Virus record (IMG/VR): IMGVR_UViG_3300027793_000146
Span: 1 to 39,535 of that record
Length of the DNA: 39,535 nucleotides
Strand: one strand, 5' to 3'
Source of the DNA: a virus
The notes under the pieces are model-generated. The model ran no database searches and was not told the DNA's origin. It was given only the letters and a program-made list of their open reading frames with translations. Shown here one piece after another: positions 7,859 to 17,302 of the stretch (the first letter of the stretch is position 1; every line of letters begins with the position of its first letter). The position numbers and the translations under genes were made by a program.

Positions 7859-8205
7859 TGCCGGCGTCCCGCGATCTCCTGCGGGCGCAGATCAGCACGA
7901 CGCTCGCCCGGGCGACGGTTCGCCCGATCACCGTGGCGGGCGTCGAGCTCTACGTCCGCGGACTCTCCGGCGCGGAGCGGGTAACGCTCCAGCGGTGGGC
8001 CGCGGAGGCCGAGGCCGGCGGCGAGCCGGTCTCCGACTTCCGCGTCGCGTGGCTCGGCCTCTGCGACGCCGACGGCGTGCGGCTGTTCGAGCAGCCCGAC
8101 GAGCTCGGCGTCCTCGACGGGTCCTCGGTCTCGGAGATCGCGAAGGCGGTCATCGAGGCGTCGGGCCTTTCGTCCGGGGCGGCGGAGGCTGCCGCAAAAA
8201 ACTAA
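7858..8205 (+). CDS. Tail assembly chaperone, short form (G-like)
   Basis: A 115-aa protein that should bind the tape measure during tail assembly. Its last codons are GCA AAA AAC TAA, so the stop follows directly after a canonical slippery heptamer at 8196-8202. This is the non-frameshifted product; the longer form is listed separately. The arrangement is that of lambda G and GT. Confidence 0.88.
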   Translation: MPASRDLLRAQISTTLARATVRPITVAGVELYVRGLSGAERVTLQRWAAEAEAGGEPVSDFRVAWLGLCDADGVRLFEQPDELGVLDGSSVSEIAKAVIEASGLSSGAAEAAAKN

Positions 8206-8540
8206 CCCGCGAGCCGGAGCTCCTGCTCTGGTACCGGCTCGCGGCGCAGTTCGGCATCCCCGTCGGGGAGCTACAAGAGCGCATGAGCTCCGAGGAGTTC
8301 ACGCACTGGGGCGCGTTCTTCTCCGCGGAGCCGTTCGGCTTCGACGCGGAAAACTGGCGTATGGGGATGATCGCGTCGACCGTCGCTAACGCGGCCGGCC
8401 CGAAACGCAGCGGCAAGGCGTGGCGGGTCGAGGACTTCGTGCCGGCTCGGCGGACGGAGGCCGAGCCCGAGCGCGGGCAGACGGTCGAGGAACAGCGGCG
8501 AATCCTCGCCGCGATGGTCGGCGGAGTAACACATGGCTGA
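7858..8540 (+). CDS. Tail assembly chaperone, -1 frameshift form (GT-like)
   Basis: A fusion made by a -1 shift on A AAA AAC at 8196-8202. The reading frame then continues from base 8202 as LTREPELLLWYRLAAQFG and on to a stop at 8538-8540. The product is about 227 aa: 115 from the first frame and 112 from the second. The second frame has no good start of its own near its beginning (the first ATG is at 8284, inside the conserved region), which supports frameshifting. In lambda the long form bridges tube subunits and tape measure. The end overlaps the tape-measure start. Confidence 0.87.
8196..8202 (+). promoter_or_regulatory. Programmed -1 ribosomal slippery site
   Basis: The heptamer A AAA AAC is in the correct phase (X XXY YYZ) in the upstream frame, and the zero-frame stop TAA follows immediately at 8203-8205. 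The downstream -1 frame is open for 112 codons. This is the canonical tail-chaperone recoding signal of siphoviruses. Confidence 0.92.
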
Positions 8541-10338
8541 TATCGGCACACTCGTCGTCCGGATGGCGGCGGACTCGGCGCAGATGCGCTCCGAGCTCGA
8601 TCGCGTCAAGAGCGAGCTGAAGAAAACCGACAGCGGCGTCTCCGCGCTCTCCGGCGCGTTTAAGAGCCTCGGCGGGATCGTCGCGACGTTCTCGATGGCG
8701 GCGGTCGTTACGCAGGCCCTGCAGGCCGCGGGCGCGCTCAACGATACGGCGGTCAAGACCGGGCTCTCGGTCGACGCGCTGCAGCGGCTGCAGTTCGCGG
8801 CGACCCTCTCCGGCGGCTCGCTCGAGGGCGTCTCCGGGGCGGTCGCCCGGATGCAGAAGGCCCTCGTTGGCGCGGAGGAGGGCGGGAAGGAGGCGACCGC
8901 CGCGCTCGACCGGCTCGGACTTTCGGCGCAGCAGATCCTTGCGCTCTCGCCCGATAAGCAGTTCGAGGCGATCGCGCAGAAGATCGCGGCGATTTCGGAC
9001 CCTGCCGAGCGCACCACCGCCGCCATGGCGCTGTTCGGCCGGTCCGGCGCGGAGCTTATCCCGACGCTCGTCGCCCTCGGAGCCAACGGCGAGGAAGTGG
9101 CGGCGCAGCTCTCCGCCATCGGCGGTCCGGTCTCGGCGCAGGCGATCGCCAACGTCGACACCTTGGGCGACCAGCTCGACGTGCTCAAGACCGGCGCGAA
9201 GAACACCGCCATCGAGCTTACCGCGCTCGCGTCCGCCATCCTCGTCCCGCTGCTGCGGGAGACTAACGAGTGGATCAAGTCGCTGCGCATCCTGACGGGC
9301 GGCGGCGGCGAGCTCGAGAAGCTGCAGCGCAAGCTCGAGATCCTGCAGGAATCGCGGGACTCCATCCCGCTGTTCTTCAATTTCGGATACGTCGAAGGGC
9401 AGGGCGTGGTGCTCGGCCGTCGCGGCCTCGAGCAGGCCATCCGCGGCGTGCGTGCCGAGATCGACGCTATGCGGGCGAGCGCGGCGGGCGCTCTCGCGAC
9501 CGCGCCGGCGACGGTCCCGGTCGACATTCTCCCGCCGCAGATCCCGAACCTCGGCGGCGCGACGGGCGGGAAGGGCGCGAAGGCCGGCGAGCGCGCGCTA
9601 ACTCCGGCCGAGATCCGCGAGCGAGATCAGCTCGAGCGGGAAAAAAACTTCAAGCGCGAATACGACACGACCGCGCTGCACTTCTCGAACCTCGAGCTGC
9701 TCGCGATGGATCACGCCTCGGTCCTCGCGAACATCGACGCGACGAGCGCGGCGCAGCGCATACAGGTCGCGTCGGACTTCGAGTATTTCCGCGCCGATAT
9801 CGCGCGCGCGTTCGGGCTGCAGCAGCTCGACTTCGAGGCGATCAAAAACTCGTCGATCATCGACCTCGCCGGCGAGCTGTTCACGAGTCTCGCCGGCCAG
9901 AACACCAAGCTGTTCAAGGTCCAGCAGGCGTTCGCCATCGCCAACGCCGTGATCAACACGGCCGAGGGCGTCACCAAGGCGCTGCGCTCGCTGCCGTTCC
10001 CGGCGAACCTCGGCGCCGCCGCGAAGGTGGCGCTCGCTGGTGCGATCCAGGTCGCCAAGATCCGCAGCACGGTTCCGGGCGGGTCGGCAAACGTAAGCTC
10101 CGCCGGCCTCTCCGGCGGCTCGACGGGAACGTCGCCGGCGATACCGCAGACCGCGGGGAACGCGTCGCAAGCGGAGCAGGCTCCGCGGATCGCGCAGGTC
10201 GTGATCAACGGCAACCTGTTTTCCTCGCGCGAGACCGCCGACTGGCTCGTCGAGCAGCTCTCGGACGCGATCAACAATCGGGACGTCGTGTTCATCAACG
10301 GGAACAGCCGTCAGGCTGGGCTTATCGCGGGGACCTGA
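8533..10338 (+). CDS. Tail tape measure protein
   Basis: A 601-aa protein that sets tail length. It opens with ADIGTLVVRMAADSAQMRSELDRV, followed by a hydrophobic Ala-rich stretch at about residues 45-70, the LSVDALQRLQFAA motif common in tape measures, then AMALFGRSGAELIP. A second Ala-rich hydrophobic region lies near residues 470-515. At about 1.5 angstroms per residue the tail would be near 90 nm, short for a siphovirus; this is an estimate from the general rule. Confidence 0.92.
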   Translation: MADIGTLVVRMAADSAQMRSELDRVKSELKKTDSGVSALSGAFKSLGGIVATFSMAAVVTQALQAAGALNDTAVKTGLSVDALQRLQFAATLSGGSLEGVSGAVARMQKALVGAEEGGKEATAALDRLGLSAQQILALSPDKQFEAIAQKIAAISDPAERTTAAMALFGRSGAELIPTLVALGANGEEVAAQLSAIGGPVSAQAIANVDTLGDQLDVLKTGAKNTAIELTALASAILVPLLRETNEWIKSLRILTGGGGELEKLQRKLEILQESRDSIPLFFNFGYVEGQGVVLGRRGLEQAIRGVRAEIDAMRASAAGALATAPATVPVDILPPQIPNLGGATGGKGAKAGERALTPAEIRERDQLEREKNFKREYDTTALHFSNLELLAMDHASVLANIDATSAAQRIQVASDFEYFRADIARAFGLQQLDFEAIKNSSIIDLAGELFTSLAGQNTKLFKVQQAFAIANAVINTAEGVTKALRSLPFPANLGAAAKVALAGAIQVAKIRSTVPGGSANVSSAGLSGGSTGTSPAIPQTAGNASQAEQAPRIAQVVINGNLFSSRETADWLVEQLSDAINNRDVVFINGNSRQAGLIAGT

Positions 10339-10341
10339 TCC

Positions 10342-10764
10342 ATGCCGGCCGTCACCTATACCGCGAAGCGCAGCCTAATCGGCGGACATTCGTCGGGCTT
10401 GCAGTATTCGCTCGATCTTCGTCTCGTCGAGGGCGGGCTCGGCGTCGGCCGCAAGGTCGGATCGGAGACGCAGCGGTCGCTCTCGGACCGGACCGAAACG
10501 CTCTATTTTTACGGCAAGCGCACGTGGTCCCTGATCGCGCTCGTCCTTAACTCGACCGAGCGCGCCGCGCTCGAGGAGTTCCTGCACTCCGTCGAGGCGG
10601 GCGAGTCGTTCACGTTCTCGCCTTACGGCTCCGCCGCCGCGATGGGGACGACCTTCTCCGCGCGCCGCGTGACGTTCACGTACAACTACGAGCGGATCGA
10701 CGGCACCGGCGCGACTCCGAACGACGACGCGATGCGCGTCTCCTTCGACGTGGAGGAGGTCTAA
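10342..10764 (+). CDS. Minor tail protein
   Basis: A 140-aa protein between tape measure and tail-tip protein. The segment ERAALEEFLHSVEAGESFTFSPYG resembles distal-tail or minor-tail proteins that join the tube end to the tip. I do not recognise a precise family. A ribosome site is weak, and the gene starts three bases after the tape-measure stop. Confidence 0.75.
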   Translation: MPAVTYTAKRSLIGGHSSGLQYSLDLRLVEGGLGVGRKVGSETQRSLSDRTETLYFYGKRTWSLIALVLNSTERAALEEFLHSVEAGESFTFSPYGSAAAMGTTFSARRVTFTYNYERIDGTGATPNDDAMRVSFDVEEV

Positions 10765-13700
10765 ATGCGAACCGATCCGGCCGCGTTCGCGGCGGCTAAC
10801 GTCGCGTCGATCAAGGAGCCGCGGTTTGTCGTCCGCATCGACTACGCCTCGCCGGTCTATATCACGAGTCACGTCGGGATCTCCGGCGTCTCGGGGACCG
10901 TTATCGACGGCGCGCTCCTCGAGCCGTCGATCATCTCGCAGCGTCTAAACCCGATCGACGGTCGCTCCGAGATCGGCTCCGCCTCGTTCTCCGTCGTCGA
11001 CCTCGGCGGTGCTCTTACCGACGAGATCCGCTCGCGGCTCGGCGCGGCGTCCGGCCTTCGCGATAAGCAGGTCGCGTTCTTCCTCGGCTACGCGGGCCTC
11101 GCGTTCTCCGACTTCGTGCTCGTCGGCACGCAGCGCGTAACCGAGGCGCAGTTCGATAAGGGCCGATATCAAATCTCGTGCGCCGATATCCAACGCTCGG
11201 CCAAGAAAGATATCTTCGAGCTCGCGGAGACGACGCTCGCGCAGTCGCTCTCGGCGACCGATACCACCGTGGCCGTATCCTCGACGGCCGGCTTTACGGC
11301 CGTGTTCCACGGGCCGACCTATTCCGACGCCGCGAACACGACCGTCGGCTACGTCAAGATCCGGGACGAGGTAATCCGTTACACCGGAAAGACGGCGACG
11401 ACGTTCACCGGGTGTACGCGCGGCGTCCTCGGTACGATCGCCGCGGCCTACGAGGTCGACGCCGCGACGCCGGCGGCGCGCCGCGAGAAGGTCACGGAGC
11501 ACGTCTACCTCGAGCTGCCCGCGGTCAAGATCGCCTACGCCATCCTCACGGGGCAGCTCTACGGCGACGCCGCGACGCTCCCGGCGTCCTGGCACCTCGG
11601 CATCGACACCTCGCTCATCCGCACCTCGGACTTCACCGGCATCGGTGGGGATCTCTGGGACGGCGCCAACGCGGGCGTGGTGATCCGGTTCGAGGGGCTA
11701 AAGAAAACGGATGGCAAGAAGTTTCTCGAGGAGGAGATCTGCCGCCTCCTCGGCGTATTCATGCCGGTTTACGCCGACGGCGCGTGGGGCCTTCGCCGCG
11801 CCGCGCGCGTTCTCTCCGACGCCGCGACCGTCGCGACGCTCGACGAGTCGAACAGCGTGCAGGTCGGCGAGCTCGTTCACGATATGGACGAGCTGCACAA
11901 CGTGTTCCGGATCTTCTGGAATTGGAACGGCTCCGACTACACGCGCACGACCGCGCTGATCGACGCGACCTCCGCCGCGACGCACGGCAAGGCGGACCCG
12001 CTCGACCTTAAATTCAAGGGCCTTTATGGCGGGCGCGCGACCGACTCGCTGATCTACCAGCTCGTCGACGCGCTCCGCGATCGCTACGCCGCGCCGCCGC
12101 AGCGGCTTACCGCGACGCTGCTCCACTCGCTAAACCGGCTCGAGGTCGGCGACGTCGTTCGCGTCCGCTACGCCTCGGTCCGCGACTTCGCCGGCGCGGG
12201 CGCGTCGATCGACCGCGCCTTCGAGATCCAAAACATCTCGGTGAATCACCGGACCGGCGCGGTGCAGCTCGAGCTTTTCGGCTCGACCGCGCCGGCCTCC
12301 GCGCTCTCGCCGACGACCGCGACGACCGCGCTCCCGGATGCGTTCTATACCTCGGCCGGCTCGCCGCTCTCGTCGGTCGCGACGATCACCGCCGGCGTCA
12401 TGGCGACCGGAACCTATACGCTCGCCGGCGGCTCCGACCTTACCGCCGCCGGCTCGATCTGGTATCACGCCGGCGACCTTACGATCCCGCAAGGGACGAC
12501 GCTAAACATCTCCGGCAACGTGCAGCTGCGCATCCGCGGCTACCTGACCGTCAACGGAACCATCAACGGCACCGGCGGCGGATTGCCAGGCGTCGCGGAC
12601 GACACCAACCCGCAGACCTCAACGCTTGGGAATCCTGGCTGGGTCGGCAACTCGCGCGGCTGGGATGGCATCGACGCACACGCGGCCTACAAGTCAGGCA
12701 ACCCGAAGCTCCTCACGCTCCCGGTTCCAGTCACGCAGGGGAAACACGCGAGCTTCCCGCACCTCCAGCTCCAAGTCTCGGGAAACGCTCTGACCGGAAT
12801 CCCGACTGATCTGCGCGGTACAGGCGGCGGTCCTGGCGGGAGCATTGTCAGCGGCAACAGGGTCGACTTTCGCGCAGCCGGTGGAACCGGCGCAGCAGGA
12901 GGGGCTGGCCTTTGCACAATCTCGCGCGGATTCTCTACCGGCGCGTCGGCGACGATTAACTTGTCCGGCAACTCGTCGGTCATGCCGCCGATGCACAACG
13001 CCAACCCGAACAAATACTACCCCGGCGCCGGTGGCGCGGGCGGTCCGGGTTCGATGCTCCTGCTCCTCGATGGCTCGGCCGTTTCTGCGCCGGATCTGAC
13101 GAACCGACTCGTCGCAAACACCGGCTCGGTCCCGATCGCGCAGCCCTATCTCGGCTTCCTGACGTTCCTCGATAACGAGGGGCTCAAAAGATACGACGAC
13201 AACCACGACCCGTGGGCGGGCTACGCGGACCCTGCCGTTATCTCCGAGCGATCTCTCGCGGGCTCGTGCCTTCGCATCCAATTCGTCCCGGCGCCGGAGA
13301 CCGCAACGGCCGACCCGGTGGCCGCTCCTCCCTCCGCCTCGGGTCTCTCCGCCGTGGCGCAGGACGGCTTCGTGCTCGTCTCGTGGACCCTCCCCGCCGA
13401 CCCGGCGAGCTACGACGCCGTGGAGATCTTCGCCTCGACGACGAACGACCGGACGACGGCGGTCAAGGTGTTCGACGGCCGGGCCTCCGACTTTAAGCAC
13501 ATCCTCGCGGATCAGGTCGCGCGATTCTACTGGGCGCGCACCCGCCTCGAGCGGGCGGTCTCCGCGTGGCATCCGGCGACGACGACGAGCTCGGCGACCG
13601 CCGCGGCGCGTCCGCCGACCGTTACCGGGTACCTGACCAACGAGGCGGTCGCCGTCGCGGCCGACTCCGCCGGATCGGTCGCGTCCTTCGCCGGCGCGTC

Positions 13701-16700
13701 GGGCGCGTTCAAGGTTTCGGCGGGCGCGGTCGACGTTACGACCTCGGCGACGTTCTCGCTCTTTGCATCGAGCAACCTCACCGCGACGATCAACGCGTCG
13801 ACCGGGGCCTACTCCGCGACCGCGATGGCGGCGGACGTCGGCACGGCGACCTTCCGCGCGAGCTACGGCGGCGTCACCGTCGATAAGGTGTTCACGGTCA
13901 CGAAGGCGCGCGCGGGCGTCAACGGGTCGAACGGGATCAATGGATCGAACGGCTCGAACGGCAGCAACGGGACGAACGCCGTCTCGATCTCGCTCTCGCG
14001 CGACGCGGTGCAGCTGTTCGCCTTCGCCGAGGGGACTGTCCCGTCGTTCGCGGACGCGGCCGGCCTGGTGACGGTGCGCGACGGCGCGACCGACGTCACG
14101 GCCTCGGCGACGCTCTCGGCGGTGCAGGGCTCGGGCGTCACCGGCACTGTGAACACCGCGACCAACACGCCGGTCAACGGCCAGCCCAAGGGGTATTACC
14201 GGGTCACGGCGATGACCGGCGACACCGGCACGCTTACGCTCTCGGCCGTCTACGGCGGCGTGACCTATCAGGCGACCTTCACGCTCGCCAAGAATAAAAC
14301 CGGCTACGAGATCGTCACCGCGCTGCCGTCGACCAACCTGTTTGCCGGCCGGATGGTCTACCTTACCGGCGACGGCAAGCTCTACCGGAACACCGCCGGG
14401 ACGTTCGCAAGCTGGACGGCCGTCGTCGCCTCGTCGGATATCTCCGGGCAGCTCGCGGATTCGCAGATCGCCTCGCTCGGCGCGGGCAAGGTGACCGGCC
14501 AGCTGACCAACGCGCAGATCGCCGACCTCGCGGCGGCGAAGGTGACCGGCCAGCTCGTCGACTCGCAGCTCGCCGCTATCGCCGCCGCGAAGGTGACCGG
14601 GCAGCTCGTCGCCTCGCAGCTCAACATCGCAATCGGCGGCGCGAACCTCATCGCCAACTCCGGCTTCGAGGTCGGCGGCGGCAATCTGCCCGGCGTCGCC
14701 GGGTCGTGGGCCGTTTTCAACGGCGGCAACGGTGACGCTGGGCGCGTGCTTTCATGCGCTCTCGACACCACCGTGTCGGGCCTGCCGGGCGATTACTGCC
14801 AGCTCGTCTCCATTGTGTCCGTCACCAACGGCACCGACACCGGCATCTCTCAAGGGCCGATTCGAGTCTTGCCGAGCCAGCCTTATGTGCTTTCCGCCTA
14901 CGTGCTCCCAAACGTCGCGAGCAAGGTCTACCTCGGCGTGCGCTGGTATTCCGACTGGGCCGGGTACAACACTATCCGCGACGATTACACGAGCACCGCG
15001 CCTGCCAATGTCTGGACGCGTCTCTCGGCTGCCGTAACGGCGCCGGCCAATGCCCAGCGCGCGGACCTGTTTATCCGCGGCATCACAGCAGCGGGTGAGG
15101 ATTTCCGGGTCGACGGCGTGCAGCTCGAGCAGGCCTCTCTGCTTTCGGCCTACGCGCCGAGGCCCGACGAGATTCTCGACGGAACGGTCACCACGACCAA
15201 GATCGCCGACAACGCTGTCAGCACGCCGAAGCTAGTTGCCAACGCAGTCGTGGCCGGCAAGATTGCCGCGAACGCGGTCGGCGCGACGGAGATCCAGGCG
15301 AACGCCATCACGACCGCGAAGCTCGCGGCCGACGCGGTGACGGCTTCCAAGATCGCGGCGCGCTCCATCACGGCGGAGCGGCTCGCGCTCGGCGCGCTCG
15401 ACAACCTCGCGCCTAACGGCAACCTGACAACGGGCGACTTCTCGGACTGGCGTCCGTGGTACAACGGCAACGAGGTGCTCGCGGCCGGAGCGGCGGGCGT
15501 CCCGGCGGGCGCGCCGGCTAACTACGTCATCCGCCTCTTTAGCATTTCCGGCGCGCAGCAGGCGTCGATTTTCAACTGCCCGCGCGCGTACTCCGACACC
15601 GAGGCGTGGAAGTACGGCATCCAGTGCCGCGGCGGCGAGCAGTTCCGAATAATGATCGACAACGCTGCGACCGGCGCGTCGATCGGGCAGGACCTCTACC
15701 TGTATCTGTATTACGCCAAGACTGACGGCACCTACAATAATTCGGTTTACGCTGGCGGAACGACGGTCGTCGGGACATGGGCCACCATGTCGCGCGCGTT
15801 TGAGATGCCGGCGGATGCGGTCGCGTTCTGGCCGTACATCTACAGCGGCAGCACCCTCGCGGGCGGCTCGTCCGTATATGTGGCGAACCTCCGCGTCATC
15901 CGTGCGGCGTCCGCGGAATTGATCGTCGACGGCGCGGTCATCGCGGACAAGCTCGCGGCGAACGCGGTGACGGCCGCGAAGATTGCCGCCGGAGCGGTAG
16001 TCGCCGGCAAGATCGCGGCCGATGCGGTGACGGCGAACGAGCTCGCCGCGAACGCGGTCACGACGCCGAAGCTCTCGGCGGGCGCGGTCGTCGCGGACAA
16101 GATAGCGGCCGACGCTATCACCGCGAACAAGATCGCGGCCGGCGCGGTGACTGCGGCCAAGCTCTCGGTCTCGTCGCTCGATGCCATCTCGGCGAACGTC
16201 GGCACGCTCACGGCTGGCGTCATCCGCAACACCGCCGACACCTTCCGGGTGGACGTTTCCAACGGCCGCACGGTTGCGACGACCGGCTCCTACATGAAGG
16301 TCACGGGCGCGCCGTTCGGCAGCTCGTCGCAGTTCATCGAGTGGTATGGGCCTTACCAGGCGAACCTCGCCAACTGCACCGAATCGAACGCCGTCTACTA
16401 CCTCAAGACCAACGGCACCGCCTACTTTGGGGGCGCGCTACTCGCGGGCGTACTCAAGAACAGCGTCCAGGGGACCAACCTCACCGACGCGAACGAGGCC
16501 ATTCTCGGCCCATTCTCTACGAATGGCGGGAACATCACGCTCACGATGGCGCTCAATTTCTACGGGCGCATCGACTACCCCGGCACGACTACCGGCCTCA
16601 ATAACTACAACGCAAAGACCAAGCAGAACCCGTCTTTCACGGTCGTGCTCTCTCGGAAGATCGGCGGCGGCTCTTACTCCGACGTCGCCACCTACAACTT

Positions 16701-16902
16701 CACCGGCTCGTGGAACGGCGAAGCGCCCGTTCCGGTTGACAGCGCGCCCGGCTACTACGAGCAAGAAGGCGCTGGCTCCGGCACCTACACGGACACCAGC
16801 GGCGGCACCGCCGACAAGACCTTCAAGCTCCGCTTTACCTCGTGGGCGAACGTTAACTCGACCGTGATCGCCAACACCCTTTCACTGACCAGCGTGGAGT
16901 AA
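10765..16902 (+). CDS. Giant tail-tip / host-attachment protein
   Basis: A 2045-aa protein, the largest in the genome. Residues 1 to about 510 look like a tail hub domain (VGTQRVTEAQFDKGRYQISCADIQRSAKKDIFE and LLGVFMPVYADGAWGLRRA). After that comes a string of modules: a glycine-rich part (about 600-765), a fibronectin-like part (about 855-950), Ig-like beta modules, an NGSNG collagen-like run near 1051-1072, VTGQL repeats near 1229-1289, jelly-roll-like modules, and Ala-rich decapeptide repeats near 1474-1546 and 1717-1806. Several modules differ in base composition from the rest, as expected for swapped receptor-binding parts. The order is like that of lambda J-type tip proteins with added fibres. 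Confidence 0.85.
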   Translation: MRTDPAAFAAANVASIKEPRFVVRIDYASPVYITSHVGISGVSGTVIDGALLEPSIISQRLNPIDGRSEIGSASFSVVDLGGALTDEIRSRLGAASGLRDKQVAFFLGYAGLAFSDFVLVGTQRVTEAQFDKGRYQISCADIQRSAKKDIFELAETTLAQSLSATDTTVAVSSTAGFTAVFHGPTYSDAANTTVGYVKIRDEVIRYTGKTATTFTGCTRGVLGTIAAAYEVDAATPAARREKVTEHVYLELPAVKIAYAILTGQLYGDAATLPASWHLGIDTSLIRTSDFTGIGGDLWDGANAGVVIRFEGLKKTDGKKFLEEEICRLLGVFMPVYADGAWGLRRAARVLSDAATVATLDESNSVQVGELVHDMDELHNVFRIFWNWNGSDYTRTTALIDATSAATHGKADPLDLKFKGLYGGRATDSLIYQLVDALRDRYAAPPQRLTATLLHSLNRLEVGDVVRVRYASVRDFAGAGASIDRAFEIQNISVNHRTGAVQLELFGSTAPASALSPTTATTALPDAFYTSAGSPLSSVATITAGVMATGTYTLAGGSDLTAAGSIWYHAGDLTIPQGTTLNISGNVQLRIRGYLTVNGTINGTGGGLPGVADDTNPQTSTLGNPGWVGNSRGWDGIDAHAAYKSGNPKLLTLPVPVTQGKHASFPHLQLQVSGNALTGIPTDLRGTGGGPGGSIVSGNRVDFRAAGGTGAAGGAGLCTISRGFSTGASATINLSGNSSVMPPMHNANPNKYYPGAGGAGGPGSMLLLLDGSAVSAPDLTNRLVANTGSVPIAQPYLGFLTFLDNEGLKRYDDNHDPWAGYADPAVISERSLAGSCLRIQFVPAPETATADPVAAPPSASGLSAVAQDGFVLVSWTLPADPASYDAVEIFASTTNDRTTAVKVFDGRASDFKHILADQVARFYWARTRLERAVSAWHPATTTSSATAAARPPTVTGYLTNEAVAVAADSAGSVASFAGASGAFKVSAGAVDVTTSATFSLFASSNLTATINASTGAYSATAMAADVGTATFRASYGGVTVDKVFTVTKARAGVNGSNGINGSNGSNGSNGTNAVSISLSRDAVQLFAFAEGTVPSFADAAGLVTVRDGATDVTASATLSAVQGSGVTGTVNTATNTPVNGQPKGYYRVTAMTGDTGTLTLSAVYGGVTYQATFTLAKNKTGYEIVTALPSTNLFAGRMVYLTGDGKLYRNTAGTFASWTAVVASSDISGQLADSQIASLGAGKVTGQLTNAQIADLAAAKVTGQLVDSQLAAIAAAKVTGQLVASQLNIAIGGANLIANSGFEVGGGNLPGVAGSWAVFNGGNGDAGRVLSCALDTTVSGLPGDYCQLVSIVSVTNGTDTGISQGPIRVLPSQPYVLSAYVLPNVASKVYLGVRWYSDWAGYNTIRDDYTSTAPANVWTRLSAAVTAPANAQRADLFIRGITAAGEDFRVDGVQLEQASLLSAYAPRPDEILDGTVTTTKIADNAVSTPKLVANAVVAGKIAANAVGATEIQANAITTAKLAADAVTASKIAARSITAERLALGALDNLAPNGNLTTGDFSDWRPWYNGNEVLAAGAAGVPAGAPANYVIRLFSISGAQQASIFNCPRAYSDTEAWKYGIQCRGGEQFRIMIDNAATGASIGQDLYLYLYYAKTDGTYNNSVYAGGTTVVGTWATMSRAFEMPADAVAFWPYIYSGSTLAGGSSVYVANLRVIRAASAELIVDGAVIADKLAANAVTAAKIAAGAVVAGKIAADAVTANELAANAVTTPKLSAGAVVADKIAADAITANKIAAGAVTAAKLSVSSLDAISANVGTLTAGVIRNTADTFRVDVSNGRTVATTGSYMKVTGAPFGSSSQFIEWYGPYQANLANCTESNAVYYLKTNGTAYFGGALLAGVLKNSVQGTNLTDANEAILGPFSTNGGNITLTMALNFYGRIDYPGTTTGLNNYNAKTKQNPSFTVVLSRKIGGGSYSDVATYNFTGSWNGEAPVPVDSAPGYYEQEGAGSGTYTDTSGGTADKTFKLRFTSWANVNSTVIANTLSLTSVE
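14449..14630 (+). repeat. VTGQL repeat block in the tail-tip gene
   Basis: Four consecutive units of about 16 residues share the pattern (V/S)GQL-(A/T/V)-(D/N/S)-(S/A)Q-(I/L)-A followed by AAAKVTGQL. The DNA is strongly repetitive (AAGGTGACCGGSCAGCT recurs). Similar heptad-like repeats form the trimeric stalks of tail fibres. Confidence 0.75.
15184..15400 (+). repeat. Decapeptide repeat block 1 in the tail-tip gene
   Basis: About seven units of ten residues follow the pattern A-(N/D)-A-(V/I)-T/V-x-x-K-(I/L)-A (for example ANAITTAKLA, ADAVTASKIA). They should form a coiled or beta-helical stalk. A second block with the same unit lies at 15913-16180, separated by a jelly-roll-like module. Confidence 0.75.
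15913..16180 (+). repeat. Decapeptide repeat block 2 in the tail-tip gene
   Basis: Eight decapeptide units such as ANAVTAAKIA, AGAVVAGKIA and ADAITANKIA run in series. They match block 1 at 15184-15400 in length and sequence, so the two blocks could recombine and swap or delete the intervening module. Confidence 0.78.
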
Positions 16903-16908
16903 CGACCG

Positions 16909-17301
16909 ATGGCACTGCGAAAACTTCTCACCCTTCCGTCCGGTCACGCCGTCGAGTATTGGCGGATCGCCTCGATCACGACCGCGTTCGCCGCGGGTCA
17001 CGGCGTCGTCGAGCTCGCCGGCTACCGCGATCAGGCCGCGCGCGAGGCCGGGATGCCGCCGCTCGCGGACGCGCGGCAGACGTTCTCCGGCTACCTCGGT
17101 CACGGCGGCACCGCCGAGGCATACGAGTGGCTGCGCTCGCAGCCCTCGGTCATGCCGGGTCACTACGAGGAGCGCGAGGTCTCGGTCCCGGTCCCGTCCG
17201 CCGAAGGCCCGGAGCTGCTCGTCGTTCGCACCGAGATCATGCGCGTCTGGGTTCCGGAGCAATCCGGCCCGCCGCTCTTTGCCGACGCCGAGGACTGCTG
17301 A
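16909..17301 (+). CDS. Small tail-associated protein, unknown function
   Basis: A 130-aa protein directly after the tail-tip gene. The segments VEYWRIASITTAFAAGHGVVELAGYRD and YEWLRSQPSVMPGHYEEREVSV suggest a small globular domain. Similar proteins follow fibre genes in proteobacterial phages, where they may be fibre chaperones; that role is inference. An ATG at 16909 has only a weak purine site upstream. Confidence 0.7.
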   Translation: MALRKLLTLPSGHAVEYWRIASITTAFAAGHGVVELAGYRDQAAREAGMPPLADARQTFSGYLGHGGTAEAYEWLRSQPSVMPGHYEEREVSVPVPSAEGPELLVVRTEIMRVWVPEQSGPPLFADAEDC

Positions 17302-17302
17302 C

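Noticed and set aside
10765-16902. Diversity-generating retroelement in the tail-tip gene
   Set aside because: No reverse transcriptase and no template repeat were seen, and no gene carries the hallmark AAY-rich variable region next to such elements.
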